DNA of 64,000 bases from QHXW01 sp035297145 (GCA_035297145.1 DATGZN010000047.1:16127-80126), one strand, 5' to 3'. Counted from the stretch's first letter, positions 7,110 to 16,318 are shown. The notes: generated by a model from the letters alone, not told the origin. Made by a program: numbers and translations.

Positions 7110-8774
7110 CTAAGCGCCGCCGCTGTGCTGGCGTTTCAGGATCGTGCCGGGGCGCGCTCCGGTGTGCTGGCCGTGGTCGAGAACCACATGGCCGTTAACA
7201 GTTACGAACTCGACACCCGTCGCATACTGGTGCGGCTTGGCGAACGTGGCGTTGTCGACGATGTGCTCGGCGTCGAAAACGGTCACATCCGCCATCATGC
7301 CGGGACGCAATAACCCACGGTCGAAGGCGCCGATTTTGGCGGCATTGGCGGAAGTCATCTTACGAATGGCATCCTCTATCGTGAGTACCTTGTCCTCGCG
7401 CACATAACGGCCCAGAACTCGTGGAAACGTGCCGTAGTACCGAGGATGCGGATGCCCCGCCGCGAGCGGTCCTTCCGTCGCAACCGCCGTTCCATCCGAC
7501 CCGATTGAAACAAACGGCTGCTTGAGCGCGTAACGCATGTCTTCTTCCGAATGATGAAAGTAGACGGTGGGAACCGAGCCGCCGTTACTCTCCAACAGCT
7601 CAAAAAGTACGTCGAGCGGCGGTTTTCCCACAGCCTCGATCACCTGGTTCATCCGCATGCCTTCGAACTTCTTGTATTGCGGGTTCGCCAGCGACACCAG
7701 CAGCATGCCGTCCCACCCGCCGGTTGCCGTGTAGTGGTCGTACCAGTTCGAGCCCGGGATGCCGTGGAAGATTTCGCTCTCCAGTCGCGGGCGCAGCGCC
7801 GGGTCCTTGAGACGCCGGATCATGGCTTCCGATCCGCCCTCGTGCGCCCATGGTGGAATGATGCTCGCCAGATCGTTTTGCCCCGCGCGATACGGGTATA
7901 CATTCGCCTGCACCTGCACGCCCTCTGCACGAGCGCGCGCTATGGTCGCGACCAGTTCCGGCATCTGCCCCCACATGGCGTGCTCCGCGATCTTGAGGTG
8001 AATGATGTCCACCGGCACGTGCCCGCGCCGCCCGATCTCGATCGCTTCCGCCACCGATTCAAACACGCCGCGCCCCTCGGTCCGCATGTGCGTCGAATAC
8101 CAGCCGCCGTAAGGCGCCGCCGCTTCGCACATAGCCACCAGCGTGTCCGTGTCGATCCACGATCCCGGCGGCCCGCTCAGCGAGCTGGCCACGCCCAGCG
8201 CTCCCTGCTCCATCGCCTGCCGCACCAGCGCGCGCATCTGGTCGAGCTCGGCGGCTGTCGGTGGTCCCGCCTGCTCGCCGTGTACGTAGGTCCAGATCTG
8301 GCTCGATCCCACGTAGCTCGCCACGTTGGTCGAAATCCCCTGCCGCAGCAGCCGCGCGAAGTAACCGTTGAAGTCCGTCCAATCCGGTTCGCCGCCGCCC
8401 ATTATCACCCGTCGCGTCACGTGCGGCTGCTTTCCGCCGACCGGCGCCGCTGACCCGCCCTCGCCCAACACCATCGTCGTCACGCCCTGCCGGATCATGC
8501 TCTGTGCGTTGCCGTCGGCCAGCAGCGTGTAATCGGAGTGATTGTGCATGTCGATGAAGCCGGGCGCGACCGTGAGCCCCGCGGCATCAATGGTCCGTTT
8601 GGCAGCGGCGTTCGCGAGGTGCCCCATCGCCACCACCCGATCGCCGCGAATGGCAATATCTCCCACAAACGACGGGTTCCCCGTCCCATCCACAATCCGC
8701 CCCCCGCGAATCACCAGATCGTAATCCTGGGCGAAGGCCGTGCACGCAAAAAGGAAATAGAGAATGGTGCGCAT
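7110..8774 (-). CDS. N-acyl-D-amino-acid deacylase-type amidohydrolase, exported
   Basis: A 554-residue D-aminoacylase-family amidohydrolase. A signal peptide (MRTILYFLFACTAFAQ) is followed by the small beta-sandwich (IRGGRIVDGTGNP), then the metal-binding HxH in GFIDMHNHSDYTLLADG, the HMRTEGRG and DIIHLKI strands with further His ligands, and IGSDGTAV with the catalytic Asp. The family hydrolyses N-acyl-D-amino acids or dihydropyrimidine-like rings; the substrate here is unknown. ATG 8774 is chosen because the signal peptide begins there; the frame upstream is not protein-like. Export suggests work on peptide or cell-wall-derived D-amino acids in the periplasm (inference). It starts about 30 bases from the divergent NadD-like gene. 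Confidence 0.9.
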   Translation of the reverse strand: MRTILYFLFACTAFAQDYDLVIRGGRIVDGTGNPSFVGDIAIRGDRVVAMGHLANAAAKRTIDAAGLTVAPGFIDMHNHSDYTLLADGNAQSMIRQGVTTMVLGEGGSAAPVGGKQPHVTRRVIMGGGEPDWTDFNGYFARLLRQGISTNVASYVGSSQIWTYVHGEQAGPPTAAELDQMRALVRQAMEQGALGVASSLSGPPGSWIDTDTLVAMCEAAAPYGGWYSTHMRTEGRGVFESVAEAIEIGRRGHVPVDIIHLKIAEHAMWGQMPELVATIARARAEGVQVQANVYPYRAGQNDLASIIPPWAHEGGSEAMIRRLKDPALRPRLESEIFHGIPGSNWYDHYTATGGWDGMLLVSLANPQYKKFEGMRMNQVIEAVGKPPLDVLFELLESNGGSVPTVYFHHSEEDMRYALKQPFVSIGSDGTAVATEGPLAAGHPHPRYYGTFPRVLGRYVREDKVLTIEDAIRKMTSANAAKIGAFDRGLLRPGMMADVTVFDAEHIVDNATFAKPHQYATGVEFVTVNGHVVLDHGQHTGARPGTILKRQHSGGA

Positions 8775-8806
8775 CGAAACGAGCCTCAGTGTACTACAAC
8801 GGTAAC

Positions 8807-9412
8807 GTGAGTCTTGTTTTTTTCCGCCGCGCTGAAGGCATCCCGCAAGCACTCGGCGTTCTTCCCGCGGCATTCAATCCGCCAACTCTCGCCCACCTCG
8901 CCCTGGCGCGAGCCGCACTAGGCGTTACAGACGAAGTGCTCTTCGTCCTCCCGCGCGAGTTTCCGCATAAACCCTACGAAGGTGCGACGTTCCATCAACG
9001 CCTCGAAATGCTACTCGCCGCCACACGCGCCGAACCCCGTTTCTCCGTCGCCGCCAGCGCCCGCGGCCTGTTCGCGGAAATCGCCGAGGAATGCCGCGAA
9101 GCTTACAGCGACCACCTCCGCCTGCTCTTCATCTGCGGCCGCGACGCCGCCGAGCGCATCGTCACTTGGGACTATGGCGAGCCTGACGCCTTCCGCCAGA
9201 TGATCACCCGTTTCGAGTTGCTGGTCGCGCCGCGGGATGGATGTTACCAGCCACCACCCCACATCCGCCACCGCGTCAGTATCTTGCAACCAACAGAAGA
9301 CATTAGTCTTATCTCGGCCTCCGAAGTCCGCGACCGCCTCCGCCAAGCCGCCCCCTGGGAGCACCTGGTGCCACCCGAAATCGTTCCCCTTGTCCGTGCC
9401 ATCTATGGTTAG
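8807..9412 (+). CDS. NadD-like nucleotidyltransferase
   Basis: About 201 residues of the HIGH-type nucleotidyltransferase superfamily, closest to nicotinate/nicotinamide-nucleotide adenylyltransferases. The ATP site reads LPAAFNPPTLAHLALA in place of the usual G-G-T-F-D-P-P-H-x-G-H-L; the first His is Thr and the Gly before the second His is Ala. The second motif ISLISASEVRDRL (I-S-x-S-x-x-R) is intact. LLFICGRDAAERIVTWDYG resembles the substrate-pocket strand. It could be a diverged NadD or a paralog with another substrate. Two GTG starts are possible (8789 and 8807); neither has a clear ribosome binding site, so the start is uncertain. Confidence 0.75.
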   Translation: MSLVFFRRAEGIPQALGVLPAAFNPPTLAHLALARAALGVTDEVLFVLPREFPHKPYEGATFHQRLEMLLAATRAEPRFSVAASARGLFAEIAEECREAYSDHLRLLFICGRDAAERIVTWDYGEPDAFRQMITRFELLVAPRDGCYQPPPHIRHRVSILQPTEDISLISASEVRDRLRQAAPWEHLVPPEIVPLVRAIYG

Positions 9413-9457
9413 CCCGACTCCTGTAATAATCGTGCCCGAAATCTGTCATATGTGTGT

Positions 9458-10024
9458 ATGGAGAGCTTGCAGGCTGTAATGACCCAGCCGCCACCACCAC
9501 CCCTTCTCGGGCCACCCGCCGATCTGGAGCAGATTTTTCGGGAACACCATGCCGGGGTGCTGCGGGCGGCATATCGCATCACGGGCAACGCCTCGGATGC
9601 CGAAGACGTACTGCAAACAGTGTTCATGCGCCTGGTGAGGCGCACGCCCGATGCGCCACCCATGGATAATGTCGGGGCCTACCTGCACAGGTCGGCGGTG
9701 AACGCCGCGCTCGATCTGGTGCGCGACCGCCGCGATTCGAAACACGTCGCGCTCGATGTGCAGGCCCCGCTGCTCGCCAGCCAGGAAGCTCCAGCCGACA
9801 GCCGACAGCAGGCGCGCGAGTTACGCGATTGCATCCGTCGCGCGATTGGACGTCTGGCGCCGCGCACCGCCGAAATCTTCGCTCTGCACTATTTCGAGGG
9901 CCATTCGAATTCGCAGATTGCGGAGATGCTGGATCTTTCGCCGGGCGGCGTGGGGGTGACGTTGCACCGCGCGCGCACTCAGTTGCAAGGGGAAATCAGC
10001 AGATTTCTGGGAGAAAAGTCATGA
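9458..10024 (+). CDS. ECF-type RNA polymerase sigma factor
   Basis: A 188-residue sigma factor. Region 2 runs from LEQIFREHHAGVLRAAYRI to DAEDVLQTVFMRLVRR (the DAEDxxQ signature), and region 4 has the helix-turn-helix ALHYFEGHSNSQIAEMLDLS followed by VGVTLHRARTQL. There is no sigma region 1.1 or 3. It should direct RNA polymerase to its own promoters when released from the membrane anti-sigma encoded next. ATG 9458 is used; GTG 9452 and ATG 9479 (behind a Pro-rich stretch MTQPPPPPLLGPP) are alternatives. The stop overlaps the start of the anti-sigma gene (ATGA), the normal arrangement for ECF pairs. Confidence 0.92.
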   Translation: MESLQAVMTQPPPPPLLGPPADLEQIFREHHAGVLRAAYRITGNASDAEDVLQTVFMRLVRRTPDAPPMDNVGAYLHRSAVNAALDLVRDRRDSKHVALDVQAPLLASQEAPADSRQQARELRDCIRRAIGRLAPRTAEIFALHYFEGHSNSQIAEMLDLSPGGVGVTLHRARTQLQGEISRFLGEKS

Positions 10025-12687
10025 GTACCGAACAAAATTCCGAGCAGATTCTCGATCAGGCGATCGCTGGAATGCGCGCCGAGGAGATGGACTCGGCCGC
10101 GATCGAGCAGGCCGCCGCTCGCGTGTGGACAAAGGTGGCGCAAGAGGCGCGGACCTCCGACGCGCGGGTCTCCGACGTTGGTGTCTCCGCCGCGGGCGTC
10201 TCTGACGCGGGCGTCTCCGACCCTGGGGTCCTGCGAACGTGCGACGACTTTCGCGCGCTGATCCCGGCCTACCGGGCCAAGCAACTCCCTGACGCTCAAG
10301 TGTGGCTGTTCGAGGATCACATCCATAGTTGTGCCGCTTGCCGGAGCGCCCTGGAAGTGGCGCGGTCCGGCAAAATCGCCGAAATGAAGCCGCGCGCGAA
10401 AGCGCATTGGGCGATTGCACCGCAATGGAAATGGGCCATCGCCGCGACTTTGACTGTTGGTATTGGAATCGGCGCGTGGCAGGCGCGCGACAATCTGCTC
10501 CCCGTCGCCGGCCCCCGCGGAACGGTGGAAAGCGTCAACGGTTTCTTGTATCGTGTATCCGACACGGGTAGCTCACCTGTGGCCGCGGGCTCCGGGCTCA
10601 GTGAACGCGAAGAGATTCTTACCGCGCGCGGATCGAGCGCCATGGTCCGGCTGGCCGACGGCTCGCTTGTCGAAATGCGCGAGCGGTCCGGGCTTTCGCT
10701 CTCGCGCAAGCGTAGTGGCATGACCATTCATCTGGCACGCGGCAGCGTGATCGTGCAGGCCGCCAAGCAGCGTACCGGACGGCTTTTTGTCGCAACCAAC
10801 GACTGCCTGGTTTCCGTGAAGGGCACGGTTTTCGCAGTCGACAGCGGCACCAAGGGCTCGCGGGTTGCGGTGCTCCAAGGCGTGGTCCAAGTGGACGAGT
10901 CCAATCGAACGAAACTGCTGCATCCGGGCGAACAGCTTTCCACCAGCGCGGCCATGGCGCCCGCTCCGATCAAAGACGAGATCGCCTGGAGCCGCAACCT
11001 CAACCAGCACCTCGCGCTTTTGGCCGAGTTCAGCACGATGCAGAAGCAGTTGGACCAGATGCCCGGCCCGGGTCTACGCTACTCTTCCGCTCTGCTTCCC
11101 CTGGTTCCCGATGGAACCGTACTCTATGTGGCCATCCCCAACATCGGCGGCATGGTCGCCAATGCACAGCAGATTTTTCAGGACCGCCTGAACCAGAGCC
11201 AGGTACTGCGCGACTGGTGGAACTCACAGAATGATCAGGCAAAGCTCACCCAACTGCTCAATACCGTGCAAGGGTTCAGCAGTTACCTGGGCAACGAAGT
11301 GGTGGTCACGGTCGCGGAAAAAAGCGCCGGGCAATACAGTGCTCCACTCATCATGGCGCAAGTGACGGCTTCCGGCTTCCAGCAGTATTTGCAGCAGCAA
11401 GTGAGCCAGATCACAGGTGGGCCGAGCCTGACGATCGTCGAAGATCCATCCGCGCTTCCCACATCGCCTGCCACAAATGGCGTCTTCGCGCTGTTGATGA
11501 ACGGCTTCGTAGCGGTGTCGTCTGACCCTGCTACTCTCCGCGCCGTGGCCGCGCTCATCCAGCAGCCTGGTTCGGGAGCTTTTGCGCAGTCTTCCTTCTA
11601 TCAGCAGATCGCCAGCGCTTATCAGGCGGGGGCAGAATGGCTGGTTTGCGTGGATATGGAACAAATTCTGCCGCAGTCCGTAGGTACCAGTGAGAAACCG
11701 AGCGTGATGAGCCAACTCGGCGTGTCCGACGTGCAGCACCTCCTGGTCGAGCGCAAGGAAATGGGTGGCAAGACTGAGAATCGCGCAGTGATGACGTTCG
11801 CTCACCAGAGGCGAGGCATCGCGGCATGGCTGGCCGCCCCGGCGCCCATGGGCGCGATCAATTTCGTCTCACCCGATGCCAGCTTCGTGGTCTCGTTTGT
11901 AGTGGTGCAGCCTCAGGCCGCTGTTCAGCAGTTGTTCAGCGCCATCGAGTCCGTGGACTCCAATTTCGCCACCCAGGAAGCGCAGTTTGAATCGCAGACA
12001 GGCATCAGTGTATTGAATGACCTGGCTGCGCCACTGGGCGGGGATGTGGCTTTTGCTCTGGATGGGCCGGTGCTGCCCACGCCAAGCTGGAAATTCGCCA
12101 TTGAAGTCTACGACCCTGTGCGCCTCGAGACCACCATTGAGACGCTGGTCGCGAAAGCCAATCAACTGAATCCGCAGGGGCAGAATCCCGGCCTGAGTCT
12201 GACCCAGACCCAGGTGAGCGGCCGGACATACTACACCGTGCAATCCGCCAAGTCGACGCTGACCATCAACTACACCTTCGTCGATGGCTATCTGGTCGCC
12301 GCTGCCAGCCAGGCATTACTGACGCAGGCCATCGGCCAGCAGGCCGCGGGGATCACCCTGACGCACTCGGCGGCCTTCAAATCGTTGCTGGCTCCCGATG
12401 GCCAAACCAATTTCTCGGCGATCGTTTATCAGAATATGGGCTCCGTCCTTGGCTCGATTGCCGGCGGTTTGCAGGCCGTAGCGCCGGATCAGAAGAATGC
12501 CATCGCCGCGCTCAAAGCTAACTCCGCCCCGTCGCTGGTCTATGCTTATGGTCAGCCCGATCGTATCGAGCTCGCGTCCAGTGGCAGTTTCTTCGGATTC
12601 AATCTGGATTCGCTGGGTGGAGCGGGCGGGCCGTTCCAGGTGCCGGCATTACTCGAAAAAGCACTGCGACCGCACACAACGCAATGA
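10021..12687 (+). CDS. Membrane anti-sigma factor with FecR domain and large periplasmic module
   Basis: An 888-residue protein with an unusual order of domains. Residues 1-45 are helical. Residues 46-70 are a five-residue repeat of VSDxG type. Residues 74-107 form an anti-sigma zinc finger (C74, H100, C104, C107; H-x3-C-x2-C). One TM helix follows (about 137-153), then a periplasmic FecR domain (about 165-330: ILTARGSSAMVRLADGSLVEM, VSVKGTVFAVDSGTKGSRVAVLQGVVQV). The last 550 residues resemble DUF3352-type modules (LVPDGTVLYVAIPNIGGM, AAPLGGDVAFALDGP). It likely holds the sigma factor inactive and senses a periplasmic or surface signal. Stop and next start overlap by four bases with the ABC ATPase gene, tying sensing to transport. 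Confidence 0.85.
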   Translation: MSTEQNSEQILDQAIAGMRAEEMDSAAIEQAAARVWTKVAQEARTSDARVSDVGVSAAGVSDAGVSDPGVLRTCDDFRALIPAYRAKQLPDAQVWLFEDHIHSCAACRSALEVARSGKIAEMKPRAKAHWAIAPQWKWAIAATLTVGIGIGAWQARDNLLPVAGPRGTVESVNGFLYRVSDTGSSPVAAGSGLSEREEILTARGSSAMVRLADGSLVEMRERSGLSLSRKRSGMTIHLARGSVIVQAAKQRTGRLFVATNDCLVSVKGTVFAVDSGTKGSRVAVLQGVVQVDESNRTKLLHPGEQLSTSAAMAPAPIKDEIAWSRNLNQHLALLAEFSTMQKQLDQMPGPGLRYSSALLPLVPDGTVLYVAIPNIGGMVANAQQIFQDRLNQSQVLRDWWNSQNDQAKLTQLLNTVQGFSSYLGNEVVVTVAEKSAGQYSAPLIMAQVTASGFQQYLQQQVSQITGGPSLTIVEDPSALPTSPATNGVFALLMNGFVAVSSDPATLRAVAALIQQPGSGAFAQSSFYQQIASAYQAGAEWLVCVDMEQILPQSVGTSEKPSVMSQLGVSDVQHLLVERKEMGGKTENRAVMTFAHQRRGIAAWLAAPAPMGAINFVSPDASFVVSFVVVQPQAAVQQLFSAIESVDSNFATQEAQFESQTGISVLNDLAAPLGGDVAFALDGPVLPTPSWKFAIEVYDPVRLETTIETLVAKANQLNPQGQNPGLSLTQTQVSGRTYYTVQSAKSTLTINYTFVDGYLVAAASQALLTQAIGQQAAGITLTHSAAFKSLLAPDGQTNFSAIVYQNMGSVLGSIAGGLQAVAPDQKNAIAALKANSAPSLVYAYGQPDRIELASSGSFFGFNLDSLGGAGGPFQVPALLEKALRPHTTQ
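10151..10225 (+). repeat. 15-bp tandem repeat in the anti-sigma gene
   Basis: Five degenerate 15-base units (10151-10165, 10166-10180, 10181-10195, 10196-10210, 10211-10225), each around a GTCTCCGACG core, encode successive VSDxG-like pentapeptides in the linker before the zinc finger. Being a multiple of three, copy number can vary without a frameshift. Confidence 0.8.
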
Positions 12688-13634
12688 ACTCTGTTATCGA
12701 ACTCGATGGCCTCGCGGTTGATCTGGGCGGAAGGCGCATCCTCAATGATCTGAGGTGCACGCTTTCCGCCCGCACCATTGGCCTGCTGGGCCCGAACGGG
12801 GCGGGGAAGTCGACGCTGATCAACGCGCTACTGGGCTTCCACAAACCCGCCGCAGGGACGGCGCGCATCTTCGGCCACGATGTGCGCACAGGGATTCGCG
12901 AAATCCGCAAGCTGACCGGCTACATGCCGGAGAACGACGCGTTCATCGCCAACATGAGCGCCGTTTCGTATGTGCATTTGATGGCCGAGCTTTCGGGATT
13001 GCCCGCGGACGCTGCCCTCGAGCGCGCGCACGAGGCGCTGTTTTACGTCGGCCTCGGTGAGGCGCGCTATCGCAAGGTCGGCACCTATTCGCTGGGAATG
13101 CGGCAGCTCGCCAAGCTGGCGCAAGCCATCGCGCATGGGCCCAAGCTGCTGATTCTTGACGAGCCCACCAACGGCCTCGACCCGCCCGCGCGCCAGCGCA
13201 TGATCCGGCTGATTCGCGAGATGCGCGAATCGGGTGAAATGCATTTGATTCTCTGCTCGCACCTGCTGCGCGACGTCGAGGAAACTTGCGAGGAAGTCCT
13301 GATTCTGAAGCAGGGGCGTATCGTCCACTATGCGAATCTCGAAGAAGAGCGTCGCGCCAACCGGAAATTCATCGAGATGGAGACCGTGGGCGCCAATGGT
13401 ACATTCGCCACCGACATTGAGAAGCTCGGATGCGCCTGCGCCATCGTGCCGAACAATCGCATCAAGCTGATTCTCTCCGAAGGCGTCGCTATTCGCGACT
13501 TGTACCAGATAGCCAAAAACCGCAACGTGCAGATACGCCGCTTGAACTACCGGCGCGACAGCCTCGAAGACATTTTCCTCAAAGCCATGGAAACCGACGT
13601 GACGCAGAACGGAGCCACCAATGGCCGTATATAA
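12684..13634 (+). CDS. ABC transporter ATP-binding protein
   Basis: A 316-residue ATPase of the ABC-2/CcmA type. The Walker A loop is GPNGAGKST (residues 36-44), the signature YSLGMRQ, and Walker B LLILDEPTNGLD, with the switch His in LILCSHLL. The C-terminal 80 residues after the nucleotide-binding domain are the usual extension of this family. It starts inside the stop of the anti-sigma gene (ATGA) and its own end overlaps the start of the following permease by 14 bases, so it pairs with that permease. It is likely an exporter or a membrane-stress or antibiotic-resistance type transporter; the substrate is unknown. Confidence 0.92.
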   Translation: MNSVIELDGLAVDLGGRRILNDLRCTLSARTIGLLGPNGAGKSTLINALLGFHKPAAGTARIFGHDVRTGIREIRKLTGYMPENDAFIANMSAVSYVHLMAELSGLPADAALERAHEALFYVGLGEARYRKVGTYSLGMRQLAKLAQAIAHGPKLLILDEPTNGLDPPARQRMIRLIREMRESGEMHLILCSHLLRDVEETCEEVLILKQGRIVHYANLEEERRANRKFIEMETVGANGTFATDIEKLGCACAIVPNNRIKLILSEGVAIRDLYQIAKNRNVQIRRLNYRRDSLEDIFLKAMETDVTQNGATNGRI

Positions 13635-14487
13635 GCGCAGTTATCACGGCTATGCCGGCCCGCTGACGCCGGAATGGTCGCGCTTTGCCATCCTTCCGCG
13701 CTACGCCTACACTCGCCTGTTCCAGTCCAAGATCATGACGGCGTTCTTCGTGCTCTGCTTCGTGTCGCCTTTGGTCTTCCTGACGCTCATTTACGTGGCC
13801 AACAGCTTCGGTTCCATCGCGAAGATGTTCGGCGCTACCGAGGCGCGTTCGCCCATTACAGTCGACGGCGAATTTTTCATAGTTTATCTGGGGGTGCAGT
13901 CGTTCCTCGCGTTCATCCTGACATCCTTCGTCGGACCGGGCCTCATTTCGAGCGACCTTGCCAACCGCGCGTTGCCCCTGTATCTCGCGCGGCCATTTTC
14001 CCGTGTCGAGTACGTGGTCGGAAAAATGTCGGTGCTGCTGATCCTGCTTTCATCCATCACTTGGGTTCCGGGCTTGACCTTGTTTGCCGTGCAATCCGCG
14101 CTGGCCGGAGGAGGGTGGCTACTCAATAATCTCTGGATCGCCTGGGCGATCTTTGCCGGCTCCTGGATCTGGATCCTGGTGATCGCTCTGCTGGCGCTGG
14201 CGCTCTCGGCCTGGGTCAAGTGGAAGATAGCAGCCGGCGCGCTGCTCGTGGGTATCTTCTTCGTTGCCTCCGCCCTTGGCCAGGCCATCAATGCCGCGCT
14301 CGACGTGACCTGGGGCAGCCTGATCAACCTGGGGGATGTGTTCACGTCCGTCTGGATCAGTTTGTTCCGGTCGCACGAGTCGCCGCACGTTTCTCCCGGG
14401 TCCGCCTGGATCATGCTGGCGCTCATCTCCGCCACCTGCGTCTGGCTGCTCTACCGCAAGCTGCGCGCCGTCGAGGTTGTCCGATGA
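13621..14487 (+). CDS. ABC-2 type transporter permease
   Basis: A 288-residue membrane protein with about six TM helices (IMTAFFVLCFVSPLVFLTLIY, FLAFILTSFVGPGLISS, VLLILLSSITWVPGLTLF, WIWILVIALLALALSAWV, AAGALLVGIFFVASALG, WIMLALISATCVWLL). LYLARPFSRVEYVVGKM between TM2 and TM3 is a loop common in ABC-2 permeases. It forms the membrane part for the ATPase encoded just upstream, and its stop overlaps the second ATPase start (ATGA). Confidence 0.88.
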   Translation: MAVYKRSYHGYAGPLTPEWSRFAILPRYAYTRLFQSKIMTAFFVLCFVSPLVFLTLIYVANSFGSIAKMFGATEARSPITVDGEFFIVYLGVQSFLAFILTSFVGPGLISSDLANRALPLYLARPFSRVEYVVGKMSVLLILLSSITWVPGLTLFAVQSALAGGGWLLNNLWIAWAIFAGSWIWILVIALLALALSAWVKWKIAAGALLVGIFFVASALGQAINAALDVTWGSLINLGDVFTSVWISLFRSHESPHVSPGSAWIMLALISATCVWLLYRKLRAVEVVR

Positions 14488-15425
14488 CGGGGAGCGAAAT
14501 CCTCTTCGAGAACGTCTCCAGGTTCTACGGCGACGTCCTGGGAGTCAATCGCGTGAGCCTCTCGATTCCGCCGGGTATCACCAGCCTGGTGGGACCGAAC
14601 GGCTCGGGCAAAACCACGCTCATGAATCTCATGACCGGCCTGCTGCGCCCCACGCAAGGCCGCATCAACATTCTGGGCGTCGCCCCCGATGATCCCGAGC
14701 GCTTGTTTCGGTTCGTGGGTTACTGTACGCAATTCGATTCCTTCCCGCGCGGAATGACTGGCTACGAGTTCGTGTACTCCTATCTGCGGCTGCATGGGAA
14801 GCCGCATGCGGAAGCCGACGAGCTGACCTGCCGCGCCATCGATCGCGTGAAGCTCACCGACGCCGCCACGCGTAAGATCGCCGGCTATAGCAAGGGAATG
14901 CGGCAGCGCATCAAGCTGGCGCAGGCCATTTGCCACAATCCGAGTGTGCTGGTGCTCGATGAGCCGCTCAACGGCCTGGACCCGCTGGTGCGTGCGGAGA
15001 CCATCGCGCTGTTCCGCGCGCTGGCCGAAGCAGGGCGTCATGTCATTATCTCCAGCCACATCCTGCACGAAGTGGATGCGATTTCCGACCAGGTGATTTT
15101 GCTCTCGAGCGGCTATGTAGTCGCCGAGGGCCAGATTCACGGCGTGCGCACCGAGGTCGAGGACCACCCCATGCAGATCCTGATCCGCTGCAACCGGCCG
15201 AGCGTGCTCGCCTCGCGGATTTTCGAGCTCGACACGGTCGTCGAAGCGCGCGTGCATAACGACGGCAAGGGGCTGCTGGTACGTACCCGCGATCCCGATC
15301 GCTTTTACCTCATGCTGAACCGCCTGGTAGTGGATGGTGTTGACTTGGAATCGGTCGCGCCCGCCGACGACGATGTGAATTCGGTCTACGAATACCTGAT
15401 CGGGCCGGATGGAGGATCGATATGA
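14484..15425 (+). CDS. ABC transporter ATP-binding protein (second copy)
   Basis: A 313-residue ABC ATPase, a paralog of the one at 12684. Walker A is GPNGSGKTT, the signature YSKGMRQR, Walker B VLVLDEPLNGLD, and the H-loop His is in IISSHIL. The C-terminal domain contains a regulatory-like strand region. It starts at ATG 14484 in the ATGA overlap with the previous permease; the frame is open back to 14220 but that part is antisense-like. It ends four bases into the next permease. Two ATPase/permease pairs in series suggest either two exporters or one heteromeric transporter. Confidence 0.92.
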   Translation: MTGSEILFENVSRFYGDVLGVNRVSLSIPPGITSLVGPNGSGKTTLMNLMTGLLRPTQGRINILGVAPDDPERLFRFVGYCTQFDSFPRGMTGYEFVYSYLRLHGKPHAEADELTCRAIDRVKLTDAATRKIAGYSKGMRQRIKLAQAICHNPSVLVLDEPLNGLDPLVRAETIALFRALAEAGRHVIISSHILHEVDAISDQVILLSSGYVVAEGQIHGVRTEVEDHPMQILIRCNRPSVLASRIFELDTVVEARVHNDGKGLLVRTRDPDRFYLMLNRLVVDGVDLESVAPADDDVNSVYEYLIGPDGGSI

Positions 15426-16261
15426 ATCCGGATTCCTGGAGCCTCTGGCGCGCGCAGGTTGCCGCGATCCTGCGTCTCGAGATCAAAAAGAATTTTCTGG
15501 CCAAGCGCGGGCTGTGGATCTATCTGCTGGCCGCCGCACCAGTGGCGTTGATGTGGACCCACGCTATGTTGAATCTGCGCGATCATCGGGTCTGCGATCT
15601 GGGGCATGACAGCCTCATCTTCGCCACCATGTTCCAGTTCTTCTACTTGCGCTTTGCCATCTTTTTCGGGTGTGTGGGCGTGTTTCTCAGGCTGTTCCGC
15701 GGCGAGATGATGGAGAAGAGTCTGCACTATTACCTGCTCGCACCGGTGCGGCGGGAAGTATTGCTGGTTGGCAAATATCTCGCCGGCGTGATCACCACTT
15801 CGATCATCTTCTGCACCGGCACCGCTCTGACGTTACTCGCGCTCCTGGTGCATGTTCCACGTATGGCGGCTGAACAGTACCTGTTCGCGGGCGGAGGGAT
15901 GGGACACGTACTGGCTTACATCGGCACCACCGCACTCGCCTGTATCGCGTACGGCAGTGTGTTCCTGGTGATGGGTTTCCTGTTTCACAATCCCGTCGTT
16001 CCCGTGGTGCTGGTGCTGCTTTGGGAGGCAGCCAATCCGTTTCTGCCGCAGTTGCTCAAGCGGCTCAGTGTGATTTTCTATCTACATTCCCTGCTGCCCA
16101 TTTCCTTGCCGGCTCAAGGCGACTTTGCTTTCCTCGCGATTCTCCGCACACCCATGCCCGCGTATCTGGCGGTTGCTGGCTTGCTATCCATCGCGCTGGC
16201 CGGCCTGTGGCTGGGCGCCCGGCAAGTGCGTAAGCTCGAAATTAACTACGGCACCGAATAG
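15422..16261 (+). CDS. ABC-2 type transporter permease (second copy)
   Basis: A 279-residue membrane protein with about six TM segments (GLWIYLLAAAPVALMW, FFYLRFAIFFGCVGVFLRLF, VITTSIIFCTGTALTLLALL, MGHVLAYIGTTALACIAYGSVFLVMGF split over two helices, YLAVAGLLSIALAGLWLGA). LHYYLLAPVRREVLLVGKYLAG is the conserved cytosolic loop. It is the last gene of the sigma/anti-sigma/transporter operon; the following gene has its own start 57 bases later. Confidence 0.87.
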   Translation: MNPDSWSLWRAQVAAILRLEIKKNFLAKRGLWIYLLAAAPVALMWTHAMLNLRDHRVCDLGHDSLIFATMFQFFYLRFAIFFGCVGVFLRLFRGEMMEKSLHYYLLAPVRREVLLVGKYLAGVITTSIIFCTGTALTLLALLVHVPRMAAEQYLFAGGGMGHVLAYIGTTALACIAYGSVFLVMGFLFHNPVVPVVLVLLWEAANPFLPQLLKRLSVIFYLHSLLPISLPAQGDFAFLAILRTPMPAYLAVAGLLSIALAGLWLGARQVRKLEINYGTE

Positions 16262-16318
16262 GTCCTTCAACTGCTGCATCGGGTCCCGCTACCGGTTAAA
16301 CTCGTTTAATTGGCAATC

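Noticed and set aside
7551..8453. 300-codon plus-strand frame
   Set aside because: Antisense to the D-aminoacylase-type gene; Arg/His-rich without domains.
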